A stretch of 64,000 nucleotides of DNA from Thermatribacter sp048814795 (GCA_048814795.1 CP184673.1:62001-126000), one strand, 5' to 3'. Shown: positions 35,600-44,432, numbered from the stretch's first letter. A program made the numbers and translations. The notes: a model not told the origin generated them from the letters alone.

Positions 35600-36064
35600 T
35601 GCTTATGAAAGCTTAAATTTTTCTATCTACATGCTCAACCATGTGCGTAATTGTGGAGATGTTCTGACCTTTTACTAGGTATTTTCGGGGGTTCTTGTGG
35701 GAACAAGCTGTCTAATTCTGATAAGAAAATTTTATGCAACAGGATGAAGATTTCTTGATGTGCAGAGGCTGGACGTTTTTCTAGAATTTCAAGAGCAATA
35801 GTGAATTGCCATAAGGATGCTGTTAAGAAAGTCCTACTGGTTTTCTCTCTATAAGAATGGTGACCGGTTAGACATATCAAAAGTTGTTAAATCTAAATTT
35901 GTTGTTGGTTGCCATCCTATTGTGGAGGGAATGTTTAGAAATTTTTGCCTTTAGTTTGGTATTTTTTGGGATGCAATCACTTCCATACCAAGGAAGGAGC
36001 TGCAGTTCTTGCTAAAAGAGGACAAAGTCTTTATCGTGATTTGAAAATACATTTTGGAGCGTGA
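35600..36064 (+). other. decayed stretch before the ROK-like gene
   Basis: No intact gene. One plus-strand frame near 35970-36040 reads AITSIPRKELQFLLKEDKVFIVI without a start, which looks like the end of a lost gene. Nothing else was recognised. Confidence 0.35.
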
Positions 36065-37936
36065 TTGATAGTGAATAAGTTTCTTGTATTTTCTGAACAG
36101 CCTATTATAGATCTTCTCAGAAGAGTACGAAACGGAGAACCCTTATGTATTACCAATGTAAGAAGTTTTTTTGAGAAGATATCTCCTCAAATGAGGGAAG
36201 ATCTCATAATTTTGCTGCATTCTTACGAAGGGAAGGTAAGGAAATATAGAATCGCATTACCTAAAGTAAGAGTTATAGATAAGGATACGATGGCCTTTCT
36301 TTTTTCCTACGTTGTAGCTTGCGTATACAACCTCTTGAGTATTTGTGGAGGAGAGCGTCTCGAAGTCTATCCAACTAGCAGTATTGGTGTTCTGGCTTTA
36401 GAGATCCTTAGTCGACTTCCTACGGTTTTTGAGCTCTCTGTAAAGAGAGTTGAAAGAAAAGGGTATGGAAGGCGAATAAATGTAACTGAGAGGATACTAG
36501 AGTCCCTAAGCGATAAGAAAGATTTTAAACTTATCATACATGAACAAAGGAATTATAACTTTGGTAATGATATGATAAATAGCGAGGCAACTTTTTCTTC
36601 AGTACGTGGTTTGGAGAAAACAGTGAAAAAATCCTTAGATCTATCAGGTAAAGCGATTTGTGGGATGGATATAGGTGGAACCTCGATAAAACTGGCAGTA
36701 GCTGTTGATGGCAGACTTGTTTTCTTAAAAGAGCACTGTTGGTTTCCTACTAACTTTACAACTGTTGGAGAACTTGTAGAGCCTTTGCTTTGGATTGCAA
36801 GGCTAGGCAGCGTAGCTGCTACGTTATATAGCAATGAGAACGTTAAGGATAGAGAGAGTTTGATTAGAGTCCTAGACAGCATTCGAGATGAGGAGACTTC
36901 GTTAGAGAAATTGAAGGAAGCGGTCGTTTATGCTGAGGGTTGTCTTCAGGATATGCTCTTCTTGGATGCCATAGGCATTGGTTTTCCCGATGTGGTTGTG
37001 AACAACAGAATAGTTGGTGGAGAGGTGTACAAACTGAAGGGTATAAGGGAAAATTTGGGCAGGAGGTTTGAGGAAGAGCTTGGAAAGCTCTCTGAGTTGA
37101 GCGACTACTTGTCAAGATCCCTTCCAAGCAATCGAATTAAGGTAAAAATACTTAATGACGGTTTTCTGGCAGCTTTTACAATGGCTGTTGAAATGGTATC
37201 TTCGGGCCAAAGTCCTGACATGGGCGGGGTTTTTGTACATACCTTAGGAACGGAGCTAGGTAGTGGATGGATAAGATCAGATGGAGTTGTTCCCACAATT
37301 CCCCTCGAATGTTATGACGTAATTATAGATCTAGGGAGCTACCCTGACAGACAGTATTCTGTTAACGATGTCCGTAGCATAAACAATTTCAATACAGGCT
37401 TGTCTGGTACCGCTCAAAGATATGTAGGGTTAGGGGGGGTCTTTAGGCTTGTTGTTAAACATGCCTTAGAAAAGGAACCATCCCTTTACAAGGCATTTAG
37501 AAAAAAGGGGTTCCTGGAGGTTATTGAAAAAGACACGGGTGTACTATCTCTTGAGATTCCCTCGAGCCCCCGTGATGTGAGAAGAGAGTTCTTTGCATAC
37601 CTTGTGTCACTTATTGATGAACATGAAGTTGTTCGTCAGTCTTTTAAAGAGATGGGAAAGTATCTAGGTGTTGTATGTTTGGAAACACAGCAGTGGTTAC
37701 CAATGCTTCCTCGTAAAAGAATACTTACGGGTGGCCTTGTTTCAGATCCGAGATGCTATGAACTTATATTGCAAGGTGCAAAAGAAGTTTGCAATGAAAT
37801 AGAATTTGATGTCCTGGACTTTAGGTTGGCTAATAGCCCCCTTATGAAGCAACTGAAAGCAATGGAAGGAATCTCGGTCGCTCAGTTTGCTCAAGCGGTC
37901 GGAGCTATATATTGGAGTAATTTGCCAGGGAGTTAG
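36065..37936 (+). CDS. ROK-like sugar kinase fold with unknown N-terminal domain
   Basis: 623 residues, about twice a normal ROK protein. Residues 1-190 are an extra domain I do not recognise. From 198 the ASKHA kinase fold begins: CGMDIGGTSIKLA (phosphate loop 1), GIGFPDVVVNNRIVGG, KILNDGFLAAF (phosphate loop 2) and GTELGSGWI. The ROK zinc motif (GHx9-11CxCGxxGCxE) is absent. The GExGH region is replaced by PLECYD, so the active site differs from known ROK kinases. It starts at TTG (36065), five bases after GGAG; GTG at 36071 is possible. As the last intact cargo gene it could phosphorylate the imported compound or act as a sensor. Confidence 0.65.
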   Translation: MIVNKFLVFSEQPIIDLLRRVRNGEPLCITNVRSFFEKISPQMREDLIILLHSYEGKVRKYRIALPKVRVIDKDTMAFLFSYVVACVYNLLSICGGERLEVYPTSSIGVLALEILSRLPTVFELSVKRVERKGYGRRINVTERILESLSDKKDFKLIIHEQRNYNFGNDMINSEATFSSVRGLEKTVKKSLDLSGKAICGMDIGGTSIKLAVAVDGRLVFLKEHCWFPTNFTTVGELVEPLLWIARLGSVAATLYSNENVKDRESLIRVLDSIRDEETSLEKLKEAVVYAEGCLQDMLFLDAIGIGFPDVVVNNRIVGGEVYKLKGIRENLGRRFEEELGKLSELSDYLSRSLPSNRIKVKILNDGFLAAFTMAVEMVSSGQSPDMGGVFVHTLGTELGSGWIRSDGVVPTIPLECYDVIIDLGSYPDRQYSVNDVRSINNFNTGLSGTAQRYVGLGGVFRLVVKHALEKEPSLYKAFRKKGFLEVIEKDTGVLSLEIPSSPRDVRREFFAYLVSLIDEHEVVRQSFKEMGKYLGVVCLETQQWLPMLPRKRILTGGLVSDPRCYELILQGAKEVCNEIEFDVLDFRLANSPLMKQLKAMEGISVAQFAQAVGAIYWSNLPGS

Positions 37937-38225
37937 AAAAGGAGCTTAGAGGATCTTCTTGTTTACTAGTGCTTTGTTTTCGCTGGTCAAAGTTGTAGGG
38001 AGAACTTCTGGTAAATTATTAGTTAGAAGCATTGGAATAAGGACAAGAAGGCTTATTGTGATGTATGAAATGGGAAAAAGAAGGCATAGTCATGGACGCA
38101 ACCAACATATTTGGACCAACATTAACCATATGATAGAGAAGAAATGCCCTGCATTATTGCGAACATGTCCAAAGAAGGCATGTATCATTAAGCATCCGCG
38201 ATAAGACAGCAATACAAGTCTTTAT
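37937..38225 (+). other. stretch with short unrecognised frames
   Basis: An 81-codon frame (37959-38204) has no recognisable family and no good ribosome site. I take it as debris. Confidence 0.3.
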
Positions 38226-38562
38226 ATGATGATTTCTGAAAATGGCGTTACAGCATTAGGTATCACTAACGTACAAGGAGTTCACCGGATTGAGGCAAGA
38301 CTATTTGAGGGTACATTCTTCAATAAGAGCATACGACGAGTGTGGTGGTATACGCATTAGCGTGGGTGTTCTTAACGGAGATAGGCTTGCGTTAAAAGTG
38401 TATGGCAAGCAGGAAAAGCTTCGTATCTTCTTGGGTTCTACCAAGTCTAGGCGAGTATGTTTATATGGAAAAGACGAAAAGCCCTATATCTTGATGGGTA
38501 TATTAGATGAACAGAAAATAGCAGCCTTGGAAATACGTAATAAGCAGGGAGATGAAATCTGA
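38226..38562 (+). pseudogene. frameshifted beta-repeat protein
   Basis: The first frame from ATG 38226 gives MMISENGVTALGITNVQGVH and continues to about 38310. A second frame then continues the same alternating pattern: GGIRISVGVLNGDRLALKVY, LRIFLGS, RVCLYGKDEKPYILMGILDE and AALEIRNKQGDEI, ending at 38562. The 20-25 residue repeat of short strands (xxLxLYDKxGxxRxxLG type) is typical of small beta-solenoid surface proteins. One frameshift separates the halves. Confidence 0.45.
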
Positions 38563-38960
38563 GCTGCGCCTTAAGGTCAATTAGGTCCAACTAAGATAAG
38601 CCGAATGAAGACTACAGAAAGTTAGCTTTTTGTTTTGTCCATTTTTCGGAGTTACCCTGCTTGTTTTCGGATGTGGTTTGGTTGCAGCTGTTCCTACATC
38701 TCCATATAGTCCTGCTGGTGGAGATTTTATATCTTTATATCTGTGAGGATCTTTTGCAAGGGTTTTGTATTGCGTTGAATAGTGGTTGTTGACCTAAAAC
38801 CCGTTGTGGGTGGAGTACGAGTAATAAACATGAAAAAGCCATTCTTTCTTGTTCTATCTTTTGTTCTTGACATCAGGGTTTTTGAGTGTTTTAATGATTT
38901 TAGAAGCGCACCTTGACAAGTAAATGCTGTTTTTTAAAAAGCCTTTGTTTATAGGGGTTT
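38563..38960 (+). other. gene debris including lipoprotein-like fragments
   Basis: 38630-38746 (TTG start) encodes 38 residues with a hydrophobic stretch and LVFGCGLVAAVPTSP, like a lipoprotein signal with Cys, then stops. 38830-38916 starts MKKPFFLVLSFVLD and also stops early. Neither continues into a recognisable protein. Confidence 0.3.
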
Positions 38961-38966
38961 TTGTGG

Positions 38967-39065
38967 GTTTGTAGCGTGCCTATAAGGGATTGAAGCAGTC
39001 CCATCCTGGCATGGCTTTGTCCATGAATCTGGAGAGTTTGTAGCTTCCCTATGAGGGATTGAAAT
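38967..39065 (+). CRISPR. two-copy CRISPR-like repeat, degenerate, no cas genes
   Basis: Repeat 1 at 38967-38996 and repeat 2 at 39036-39065 are about 30 bp each and share GTTTGTAGC, CCTAT, AGGGATTGAA. They are separated by a 39-bp unique spacer. The layout and the ATTGAA end are typical of type I-B/III repeats. The copies differ at about six positions and no third copy or cas gene is in the window, so this is a relic or a chance capture. Confidence 0.5.
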
Positions 39066-39249
39066 TGAGTGAGTGCTCACCGTTTTCTCCACCGTTTCCT
39101 TAACAACTCCAAATAGCCACCAGCTTCTTTGTCGTTGCTAACCCCCTCAAAGAACAACTGGTCTTACTGACGCCATTTGTATATCTCCCCGGTGTTTCTG
39201 GTACTCTCAGAAACGGTAAGAGAGCAAAAAGGTGGCATAATTAAAAGGA

Positions 39250-40647
39250 GTGTTAGTCAAAACAGAATATGGTAAACAACAACGAATAAAGCCGGTAATG
39301 TCTCCCAGGTCACCAGCCTGGGTTTCCTTGAATCTGCGGTGTGCTACCCGGTGCCACAAGTTTCCATCGGATTTTTATCCTTTCCTCCCGCACCATGAGT
39401 GCGCCAGCGACAGCAAAAAGGGAACTGTATCCACCAGAGGTTACAACTCCATCCACTCGTGTTCAGAAAGGCCTTCAGTTTCGGTGTTTCCGTGTTGCTC
39501 CTCCTGCTGTTCTTCTATTTGTCTGTTCTCCACGCATGTGATAACAAAGAAGCGATTGGCACCTTGCTTCTCCCGCAGGAATTCCTTGGCATCGTTTAGT
39601 GTTTTAAACCGAAGCTTTTCCTCACCACTCCATACCCAGAAGGCTCCGTCATGTTCCCGGATAATCCCGGGGCGAAAAGACGGCCTGGTTTCGCCTGAGC
39701 GGTATACCCTAGGAAGCTGGCTTTCCACCTGGCTTGAGGTGTACAAAAAGCCAGTACTCCGCCCCACTACCTTTGAGCGCTACGAGTGCCTCATACGCCG
39801 GCACATTGTTCCCGATCTGGGGAACACACCACTTGAAAAGCTTCGCCCGGAGCTTCTCCAGCGCTTTTACCTGGAAAAGCAAAAAGAAGGTCTTTCAGGA
39901 AGAAGCATTGAATTCATACACGTGGTACTTCACGGTGCCCTGGAGCAAGCACTTCGCCTGGGTTATGTTGCCCGCAACGTCTGTGATTGCGTTAGTCCAC
40001 CACGGAAGAAAACCCGGGAGATCAAGGTGCTCACCAAAGAAGAATTAGAGCGCTTCCTCGAAGCAGCTAAGAAACACCGGCTTTATCCGGCTTTCTACCT
40101 TCTGGCCACCACGGGATTGCGCCGGGGGGAACTTCTTGCTCTTCGCTGGTCTGATGTGGATTTGGAGCGGGGAACCATCACCGTGAGCCGGAGTCTCACC
40201 ACCTTGAACCGGGGTTTCATCGTGCAGGAACCGAAAACCAAAAGCGGTAAGCGCACCATCCCCCTGCTTCCCGAAGCGGTGGAAACCCTCAAGGAATGGA
40301 GAAAGAAATGGCTGGAAGAAAAGCTTGCTCTGGGGCCGGACTGGCCCGGGACTGATCTGGTCTTTCCTTCCGAAGTGCACACTCCCATTTATCCCCGAAA
40401 CTTCCTGCGTACCTTCCGGAACATTTGCAAAGAAGCGCACATTGAGAGCCTCACCATCCACGGCCTGCGGCATTCCTTTGCTTCATTTCTACTTGCCTCT
40501 GGCGAAAACCCCAAGGTGGTTCAGGAACTTTTAGGACATGCTTCGATTTCCCTGACTCTCGACACCTACAGCAAGGTTCTACCGGGCTTGAAAGAACAAG
40601 CGGTGAAGAAATTGCAGAGTTTCTTGGGGAATCACAACAGGGGTTAG
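39250..40647 (+). CDS. tyrosine recombinase / integrase with aberrant 5' part
   Basis: The frame is open from a GTG at 39250, but only the last 320 or so residues look like an integrase. The core-binding domain begins at YTLGSWLSTWLEVYKKPVLR (about 39700). The catalytic domain has the Arg in TTGLRRGELLALRW, then HGLRHSFASFLL (HxxR), the His/Trp-position LLGHAS and the nucleophile Tyr in TLDTYSKV. The usual N-terminal arm-binding domain is missing. Residues before 39690 are unlike any protein and lie antisense to another coding-like frame. The gene lies 78 bp from tRNA-Trp, so it is the island's integrase, probably damaged by rearrangement. Confidence 0.8.
   Translation: MLVKTEYGKQQRIKPVMSPRSPAWVSLNLRCATRCHKFPSDFYPFLPHHECASDSKKGTVSTRGYNSIHSCSERPSVSVFPCCSSCCSSICLFSTHVITKKRLAPCFSRRNSLASFSVLNRSFSSPLHTQKAPSCSRIIPGRKDGLVSPERYTLGSWLSTWLEVYKKPVLRPTTFERYECLIRRHIVPDLGNTPLEKLRPELLQRFYLEKQKEGLSGRSIEFIHVVLHGALEQALRLGYVARNVCDCVSPPRKKTREIKVLTKEELERFLEAAKKHRLYPAFYLLATTGLRRGELLALRWSDVDLERGTITVSRSLTTLNRGFIVQEPKTKSGKRTIPLLPEAVETLKEWRKKWLEEKLALGPDWPGTDLVFPSEVHTPIYPRNFLRTFRNICKEAHIESLTIHGLRHSFASFLLASGENPKVVQELLGHASISLTLDTYSKVLPGLKEQAVKKLQSFLGNHNRG
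39441..39690 (-). pseudogene. truncated gene antisense to the integrase 5' part
   Basis: The minus-strand frame ending at 39441 reads GIIREHDGAFWVWSGEEKLR and FKTLNDAKEFLREKQGANRF, with protein-like composition, and ends EGLSEHEWMEL. Its 5' end merges into antisense integrase sequence without a start. It vaguely resembles the arm-binding domain of integrases, but I cannot assign it. Confidence 0.35.
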
Positions 40648-40655
40648 CTCCTGTT

Positions 40656-40695
40656 GCTGTCAAATTGCTGTCATTCTGGTTGGTTTTTGCTGTCA
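40656..40695. repeat. integrase arm-site candidates, right end
   Basis: GCTGTCA at 40656, 40667 and 40689, spaced 11 and 22 bp, in the same orientation as the four copies at 26059-26097. They lie between the integrase stop and the tRNA core site. Confidence 0.65.
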
Positions 40696-40725
40696 GGGGG
40701 AAGTTGCTGGAAGCCTTAAAAAAAC

Positions 40726-40802
40726 TGGCAGGCCCGGCAGGATTCGAACCTGCAACCCCCGGATTTGGAGTCCGGTGCTCTAGCCGTTAGAGCTACGGAC
40801 CT
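40726..40802 (-). tRNA. tRNA-Trp (CCA anticodon)
   Basis: 77 bases including an encoded CCA. Acceptor arms AGGTCCG and CGGGCCT pair (one G-U). The anticodon stem-loop is CCGGA-CTCCAAA-TCCGG with anticodon CCA, and the T arm contains GGTTCGAATCC. It is intact and supplies the attachment site: its 3' 33 bp plus 6 flanking bases recur at 25911-25949. Confidence 0.95.
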
Positions 40803-40933
40803 ACCTTAGCAAGCACAATATAACTCAAAAGTGAACTCCTGTCAACAACAACCTGCCTGTTTTACTGCGTGCCTTACCGCTTCTCCTATCCAAAGATACC
40901 ACCAAACCTGAATTCCAAAAAAACCTTGTGTAA

Positions 40934-41884
40934 CTAAGTCTCAAACTCCCCAATCATCCGGTTAATCGCTATGACTCCAATCAGGATAAGACCCCAGAGA
41001 GCACTGGCAAGATGCGAACTCAGACCTAAAAGGTTAAATCCGGTAGCAACAACCTGCAGGACAACAATGGAAACTACCACTCCCGGAAGACGTCCAAAAC
41101 CTCCTGCCGGATCCACGCCTCCAAGAACACAGGCTAAAACCGTAAGCAGGAGATACGACTCCCCATAGTCAGCCTGAGCAGCATTAAAACGAGCAATCAT
41201 GACGAGGCCTGCCACACCAGCCAGGAAACTGGAAAGAAGATAGGTCTTGAAAAGAACCAGGGCATTGTCAACTCCGGCAAAGAGAGTCGCCACCGGGTTT
41301 GAACCAAGGAGATACACATAAGTCCCAAAACGTGTCCTGGTAAGGAGAAGATACAGGAAAAGAGCGCAGGCGAAAAAGATCACAAAAGGTACAGGGATAC
41401 CGAAAAGGGTTCCATCACCGAGAAAAAGGAAACCATCTGGAAAACCAGCGATCACGTAACCCCTGGTGAGGACAAGAGATACCCCCCGTATGAAAATCAT
41501 AAGTCCTAAGGTGGCAATGATGGCTGGAACGTTAATCCAGGCAATAAGAATTCCTTTGAGAACCGCAAAGAGCAATACAAAAAGCAGACCAATTACCATA
41601 GCCAGGGGTACCGAGAAACCACTCCGGGTCATGCCTATAGCAGCAATAACACCACAGAGGTTTGCCGTGGCGATGATAGAAAGGTCAATTCCCCCGGTAA
41701 GCATGGGAGTCATCTGGGCAAGGGTAAGAATTCCCAAAAGTGGCAATTGAAAGGCAATAGACTGCAGGCTTTCCAGGCCGAGTAACCTTCCTCTGGTTAG
41801 AATTCCCAGCAAAACAATCAGAAACGTGACCACAGCTACCAGGATAATAGACTGTGTCTCCCATTTTTTCCGTGAGAATTTCAT
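40934..41884 (-). CDS. sugar ABC transporter permease (RbsC/RhaQ type), system B
   Basis: 316 residues of the BPD_transp_2 family with eight to ten membrane segments. TGGIDLSIIATANLCGVIAA and LACVLGGVDPAGGFG are family signatures. It is the last gene of a four-gene operon (binding protein, ATPase, two permeases). The start ATG overlaps the previous stop (ATGA). It forms a heterodimeric channel with the preceding permease. Two different permeases plus one double ATPase match the RhaSTPQ and AI-2 importer layout more than RbsABC. Confidence 0.9.
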   Translation of the reverse strand: MKFSRKKWETQSIILVAVVTFLIVLLGILTRGRLLGLESLQSIAFQLPLLGILTLAQMTPMLTGGIDLSIIATANLCGVIAAIGMTRSGFSVPLAMVIGLLFVLLFAVLKGILIAWINVPAIIATLGLMIFIRGVSLVLTRGYVIAGFPDGFLFLGDGTLFGIPVPFVIFFACALFLYLLLTRTRFGTYVYLLGSNPVATLFAGVDNALVLFKTYLLSSFLAGVAGLVMIARFNAAQADYGESYLLLTVLACVLGGVDPAGGFGRLPGVVVSIVVLQVVATGFNLLGLSSHLASALWGLILIGVIAINRMIGEFET

Positions 41885-42873
41885 GGTTTCCCTCTCCTCT
41901 TTTGCTCAAAGCTCTGCTGATAGGCGCTCAAAGTGGCAGCAAGAACGATGATAAGGCCCATGATGACCTGGTGCCAGTATGCCGAAGCCCTAACCAGGAT
42001 AAGACCGTTTTTGATAAAGGCAATGAAAAGGACGCCAAGAACTACCCCAAGTGGAGATCCGGCACCGCCAAAAACACTTGCTCCCCCCAGGATCGCCGCT
42101 GCCAGAACATCGAGCTCTCTCCCCACAATGGCATTGGGCTGGATCATCTGATTGAGTTCAGCATGCACAAAACCGGCAAGACCTGCAAGAAGACCTATGT
42201 AACAGTACACAAAAAGCTGAATTCTAAAAATGTTGAATCCGGCCCGCCGAGCAGCTTCGCTGTTTCCTCCAAGAGCGTAAACCTTACGCCCAATGGGTAA
42301 ATACTTTAAAATGATCCAGGTTATAAAAGCAACCAGAAGCCACACAACTGTAAAAATAGAGAGTCCGTAGTCCACTCCCTTTTCAGAAACAAAAGTCAGT
42401 GCCTTCAAACGCGCAAAATTCCGAAAAGAAGCAGGAAACCCGTAAATCCATTTTCCCTTGCTAATCACCATCAAAAGACCGTAAAAAACGTTGAGGTTAG
42501 AAATGGTGATGATAACCGGGTGTACCCGGGTACGGTTTACTAAAAAAGCATTAAAAGCTCCAAGCGCTATGCCTATGGGAATAGGAATGAGAAAAGCCAG
42601 GAAAACACTTTCCACCAGGTACCGGGTGATAATAACCCCCATGACATATTGAGCTACGGTGGCAATCGCTGTAAAAGAAACATCAATTCCTCCAGAAATG
42701 AGAACCACAAGCTCCCCCAGAGCCACAATACCCAGGAAAGAGTTATTGCGCAGGACATCAAAGAGGTTTTCTGCAGTAAGGAACTTGGGATTTAAGAGAA
42801 AAAGCACCAAAGAAAGAACTACCAGAACTCCTGCCAGATACACCTCTGTTTTACCAGAAATGCGCTGTAGCAA
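41881..42873 (-). CDS. sugar ABC transporter permease (RbsC/RhaP type), system B
   Basis: 330 residues from the TTG at 42873, chosen because AGGAG lies just before it and the hydrophobic start follows. An upstream start would run into the ATPase gene. Signatures are ISGGIDVSFTAIATVAQYVM and AILGGASVFGGAGSPLG. It is spaced 11 bp from the ATPase gene and overlaps the next permease by 4 bp. Confidence 0.88.
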   Translation of the reverse strand: MLQRISGKTEVYLAGVLVVLSLVLFLLNPKFLTAENLFDVLRNNSFLGIVALGELVVLISGGIDVSFTAIATVAQYVMGVIITRYLVESVFLAFLIPIPIGIALGAFNAFLVNRTRVHPVIITISNLNVFYGLLMVISKGKWIYGFPASFRNFARLKALTFVSEKGVDYGLSIFTVVWLLVAFITWIILKYLPIGRKVYALGGNSEAARRAGFNIFRIQLFVYCYIGLLAGLAGFVHAELNQMIQPNAIVGRELDVLAAAILGGASVFGGAGSPLGVVLGVLFIAFIKNGLILVRASAYWHQVIMGLIIVLAATLSAYQQSFEQKRRGKP

Positions 42874-42884
42874 AGCAATCGCTC

Positions 42885-44384
42885 CTATCCAACGATTTCT
42901 TTTCGAAGTTCTCCTTCCGTAATCTCCCCGGGTGCATATTCCCGGATGATGCGCCCCTCCTTCATGACCAGAATTCGATGGCATATCTGAAGGACCTCAT
43001 GCTCTTCATCCGAAATAAGGAGAACACCTATCTCCTTATCCCGGGCAAGAGCAAGGATCATCTCGTAAATGCTTTCCTTTGCCGCTACATCCACTCCGTG
43101 AGTTGGAGTGTCAAGAATAAGGATCCGTGGAGCAGTAAGAATCCATCTTGAAAGAACAACTTTTTGTTGATTGCCACCAGAAAGAGAGCGAACCGGAGCA
43201 TCCACTGCAGGAGCTTTTATACCAAAATCCTGGACAGCTTTCTCAGCCACAAAAAGTTTCTTTACCGGCCGCAAAAAACCCAGTCGTTCCACAAGCCGGT
43301 CAAGAATAGTTACCACAATATTGTCAGCCACAGGTTGATCCAGAATAAGTCCCTGAAGGAGCCTGTTTTCTGGTACATAACCAATACCATGCCGGATAGC
43401 ATCCCGGTTAGAACCAAATATCATTTCCCGACCCTCAAGGAAAATTTTCCCTGCATCGGGAGGATGGAGGCCAAAGAGAGTCAAAGCCAGCTCCGTCCGC
43501 CCCGAGCCCCGGGGGCCGATGAGGCCCAGAATTTCTCCCCGGTGTAAGCTGAAACTCACATCGGTATACTCCCCATGCCGGGTAAGGTGCTCCACCCGAA
43601 GAATCTCTTCTTTACCACCGAGAGGAGTGACACGAGACTGTGCAGTAATTTCTTTCCCGGTCATGAGGAAAGAAAGCCGAGTCCTGGTAAGTTCTTCTCC
43701 TGGAAAAGTACCAACTTTCACTCCATCCCGAAGAACAGTCACCCGATCGCTTATCTCAAGAACCTCATCAAGACGATGACTTATAAAGATGAAGGCGATA
43801 CCCTGAGCCTTCAACTCGCGAATAAAGCCAAAAAGACGCTGCACCTCTCGAAAAGTTAAAGAAGCTGTTGGCTCATCAAGAATAATGAGTTTTGCCTCAC
43901 TGGCTATGGCTCGGCATATGGCCACAAGCTGCTGATCGGCAAAAGGGAGTTTTCCCAGAATAGCGCGAGGGTTGATGTTGATACCAATTCGTTCAAACAC
44001 CTCTTTTGCTCGACGTTCCATGTCCGACCAGGCAATAAATCTTTTGTCTCTTTTTATATATTCATGAGCAAAAATATTTTCTGCTACCGAAAGATTAGGA
44101 AAAAGAGAAAGATCCTGATACACAACGTGGACTCCAAGATGGAAAGCAAGATAAGGAGTAAGGCGGGCGATCCTCTTTCCTGCAACGATAATTTCTGCTC
44201 CTGGCTCCGGCTGAACAACGCCGGTAGCTATTTTCACAAGGGTGCTTTTTCCTGAACCATTCTCCCCTACCAGTCCATGGACTTCACCCCGGAAAACCGA
44301 AAAATCTACATCCCGAAGAGCCACCACACCTCCATACCGTTTGGTTATATGAAAAAGAGAAAGAATTACCTCTCTTTCAAGCAC
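42885..44384 (-). CDS. sugar ABC transporter ATPase, two domains, system B
   Basis: 499 residues from the GTG at 44384, which has GAGGTGGAG upstream; a longer frame would begin in the loop of the preceding terminator hairpin. The first nucleotide-binding domain has GLVGENGSGKSTL (Walker A), and LIILDEPTASL is its Walker B. The second domain has the modified Walker A GPRGSGRTEL, LSGGNQQKV and LILDTPTHGVDV. This duplicated arrangement is typical of the RbsA/RhaT/MglA group. It powers uptake through the two downstream permeases. Confidence 0.92.
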   Translation of the reverse strand: MLEREVILSLFHITKRYGGVVALRDVDFSVFRGEVHGLVGENGSGKSTLVKIATGVVQPEPGAEIIVAGKRIARLTPYLAFHLGVHVVYQDLSLFPNLSVAENIFAHEYIKRDKRFIAWSDMERRAKEVFERIGININPRAILGKLPFADQQLVAICRAIASEAKLIILDEPTASLTFREVQRLFGFIRELKAQGIAFIFISHRLDEVLEISDRVTVLRDGVKVGTFPGEELTRTRLSFLMTGKEITAQSRVTPLGGKEEILRVEHLTRHGEYTDVSFSLHRGEILGLIGPRGSGRTELALTLFGLHPPDAGKIFLEGREMIFGSNRDAIRHGIGYVPENRLLQGLILDQPVADNIVVTILDRLVERLGFLRPVKKLFVAEKAVQDFGIKAPAVDAPVRSLSGGNQQKVVLSRWILTAPRILILDTPTHGVDVAAKESIYEMILALARDKEIGVLLISDEEHEVLQICHRILVMKEGRIIREYAPGEITEGELRKEIVG

Positions 44385-44396
44385 AGACTCCACCTC

Positions 44397-44427
44397 AAAA
44401 AAACGCCGGGGCATTTGCCCCGGCGTT
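44397..44427 (-). terminator. terminator-like hairpin after binding-protein gene, system B
   Basis: AACGCCGGGGCA/TGCCCCGGCGTT (44402-44427) with a 2-base loop, followed on the minus strand by seven T. It begins 5 bp after the binding-protein stop and precedes the ATPase gene, so it would act as a partial terminator that keeps the binding protein in excess. Confidence 0.8.
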
Positions 44428-44432
44428 CCCCC

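Noticed and set aside
36065..37936. Ordinary ROK glucokinase
   Set aside because: It is twice the normal length, has no ROK zinc motif and has an altered catalytic region.
38967..39065. A functional CRISPR-Cas locus
   Set aside because: Only two diverged repeats and one spacer exist, and no cas gene lies in the window.
39250..39690. Native N-terminal domain of the integrase
   Set aside because: The translated residues are Ser/Cys/Pro-rich and unlike arm-binding domains, and the opposite strand reads as the more protein-like frame.
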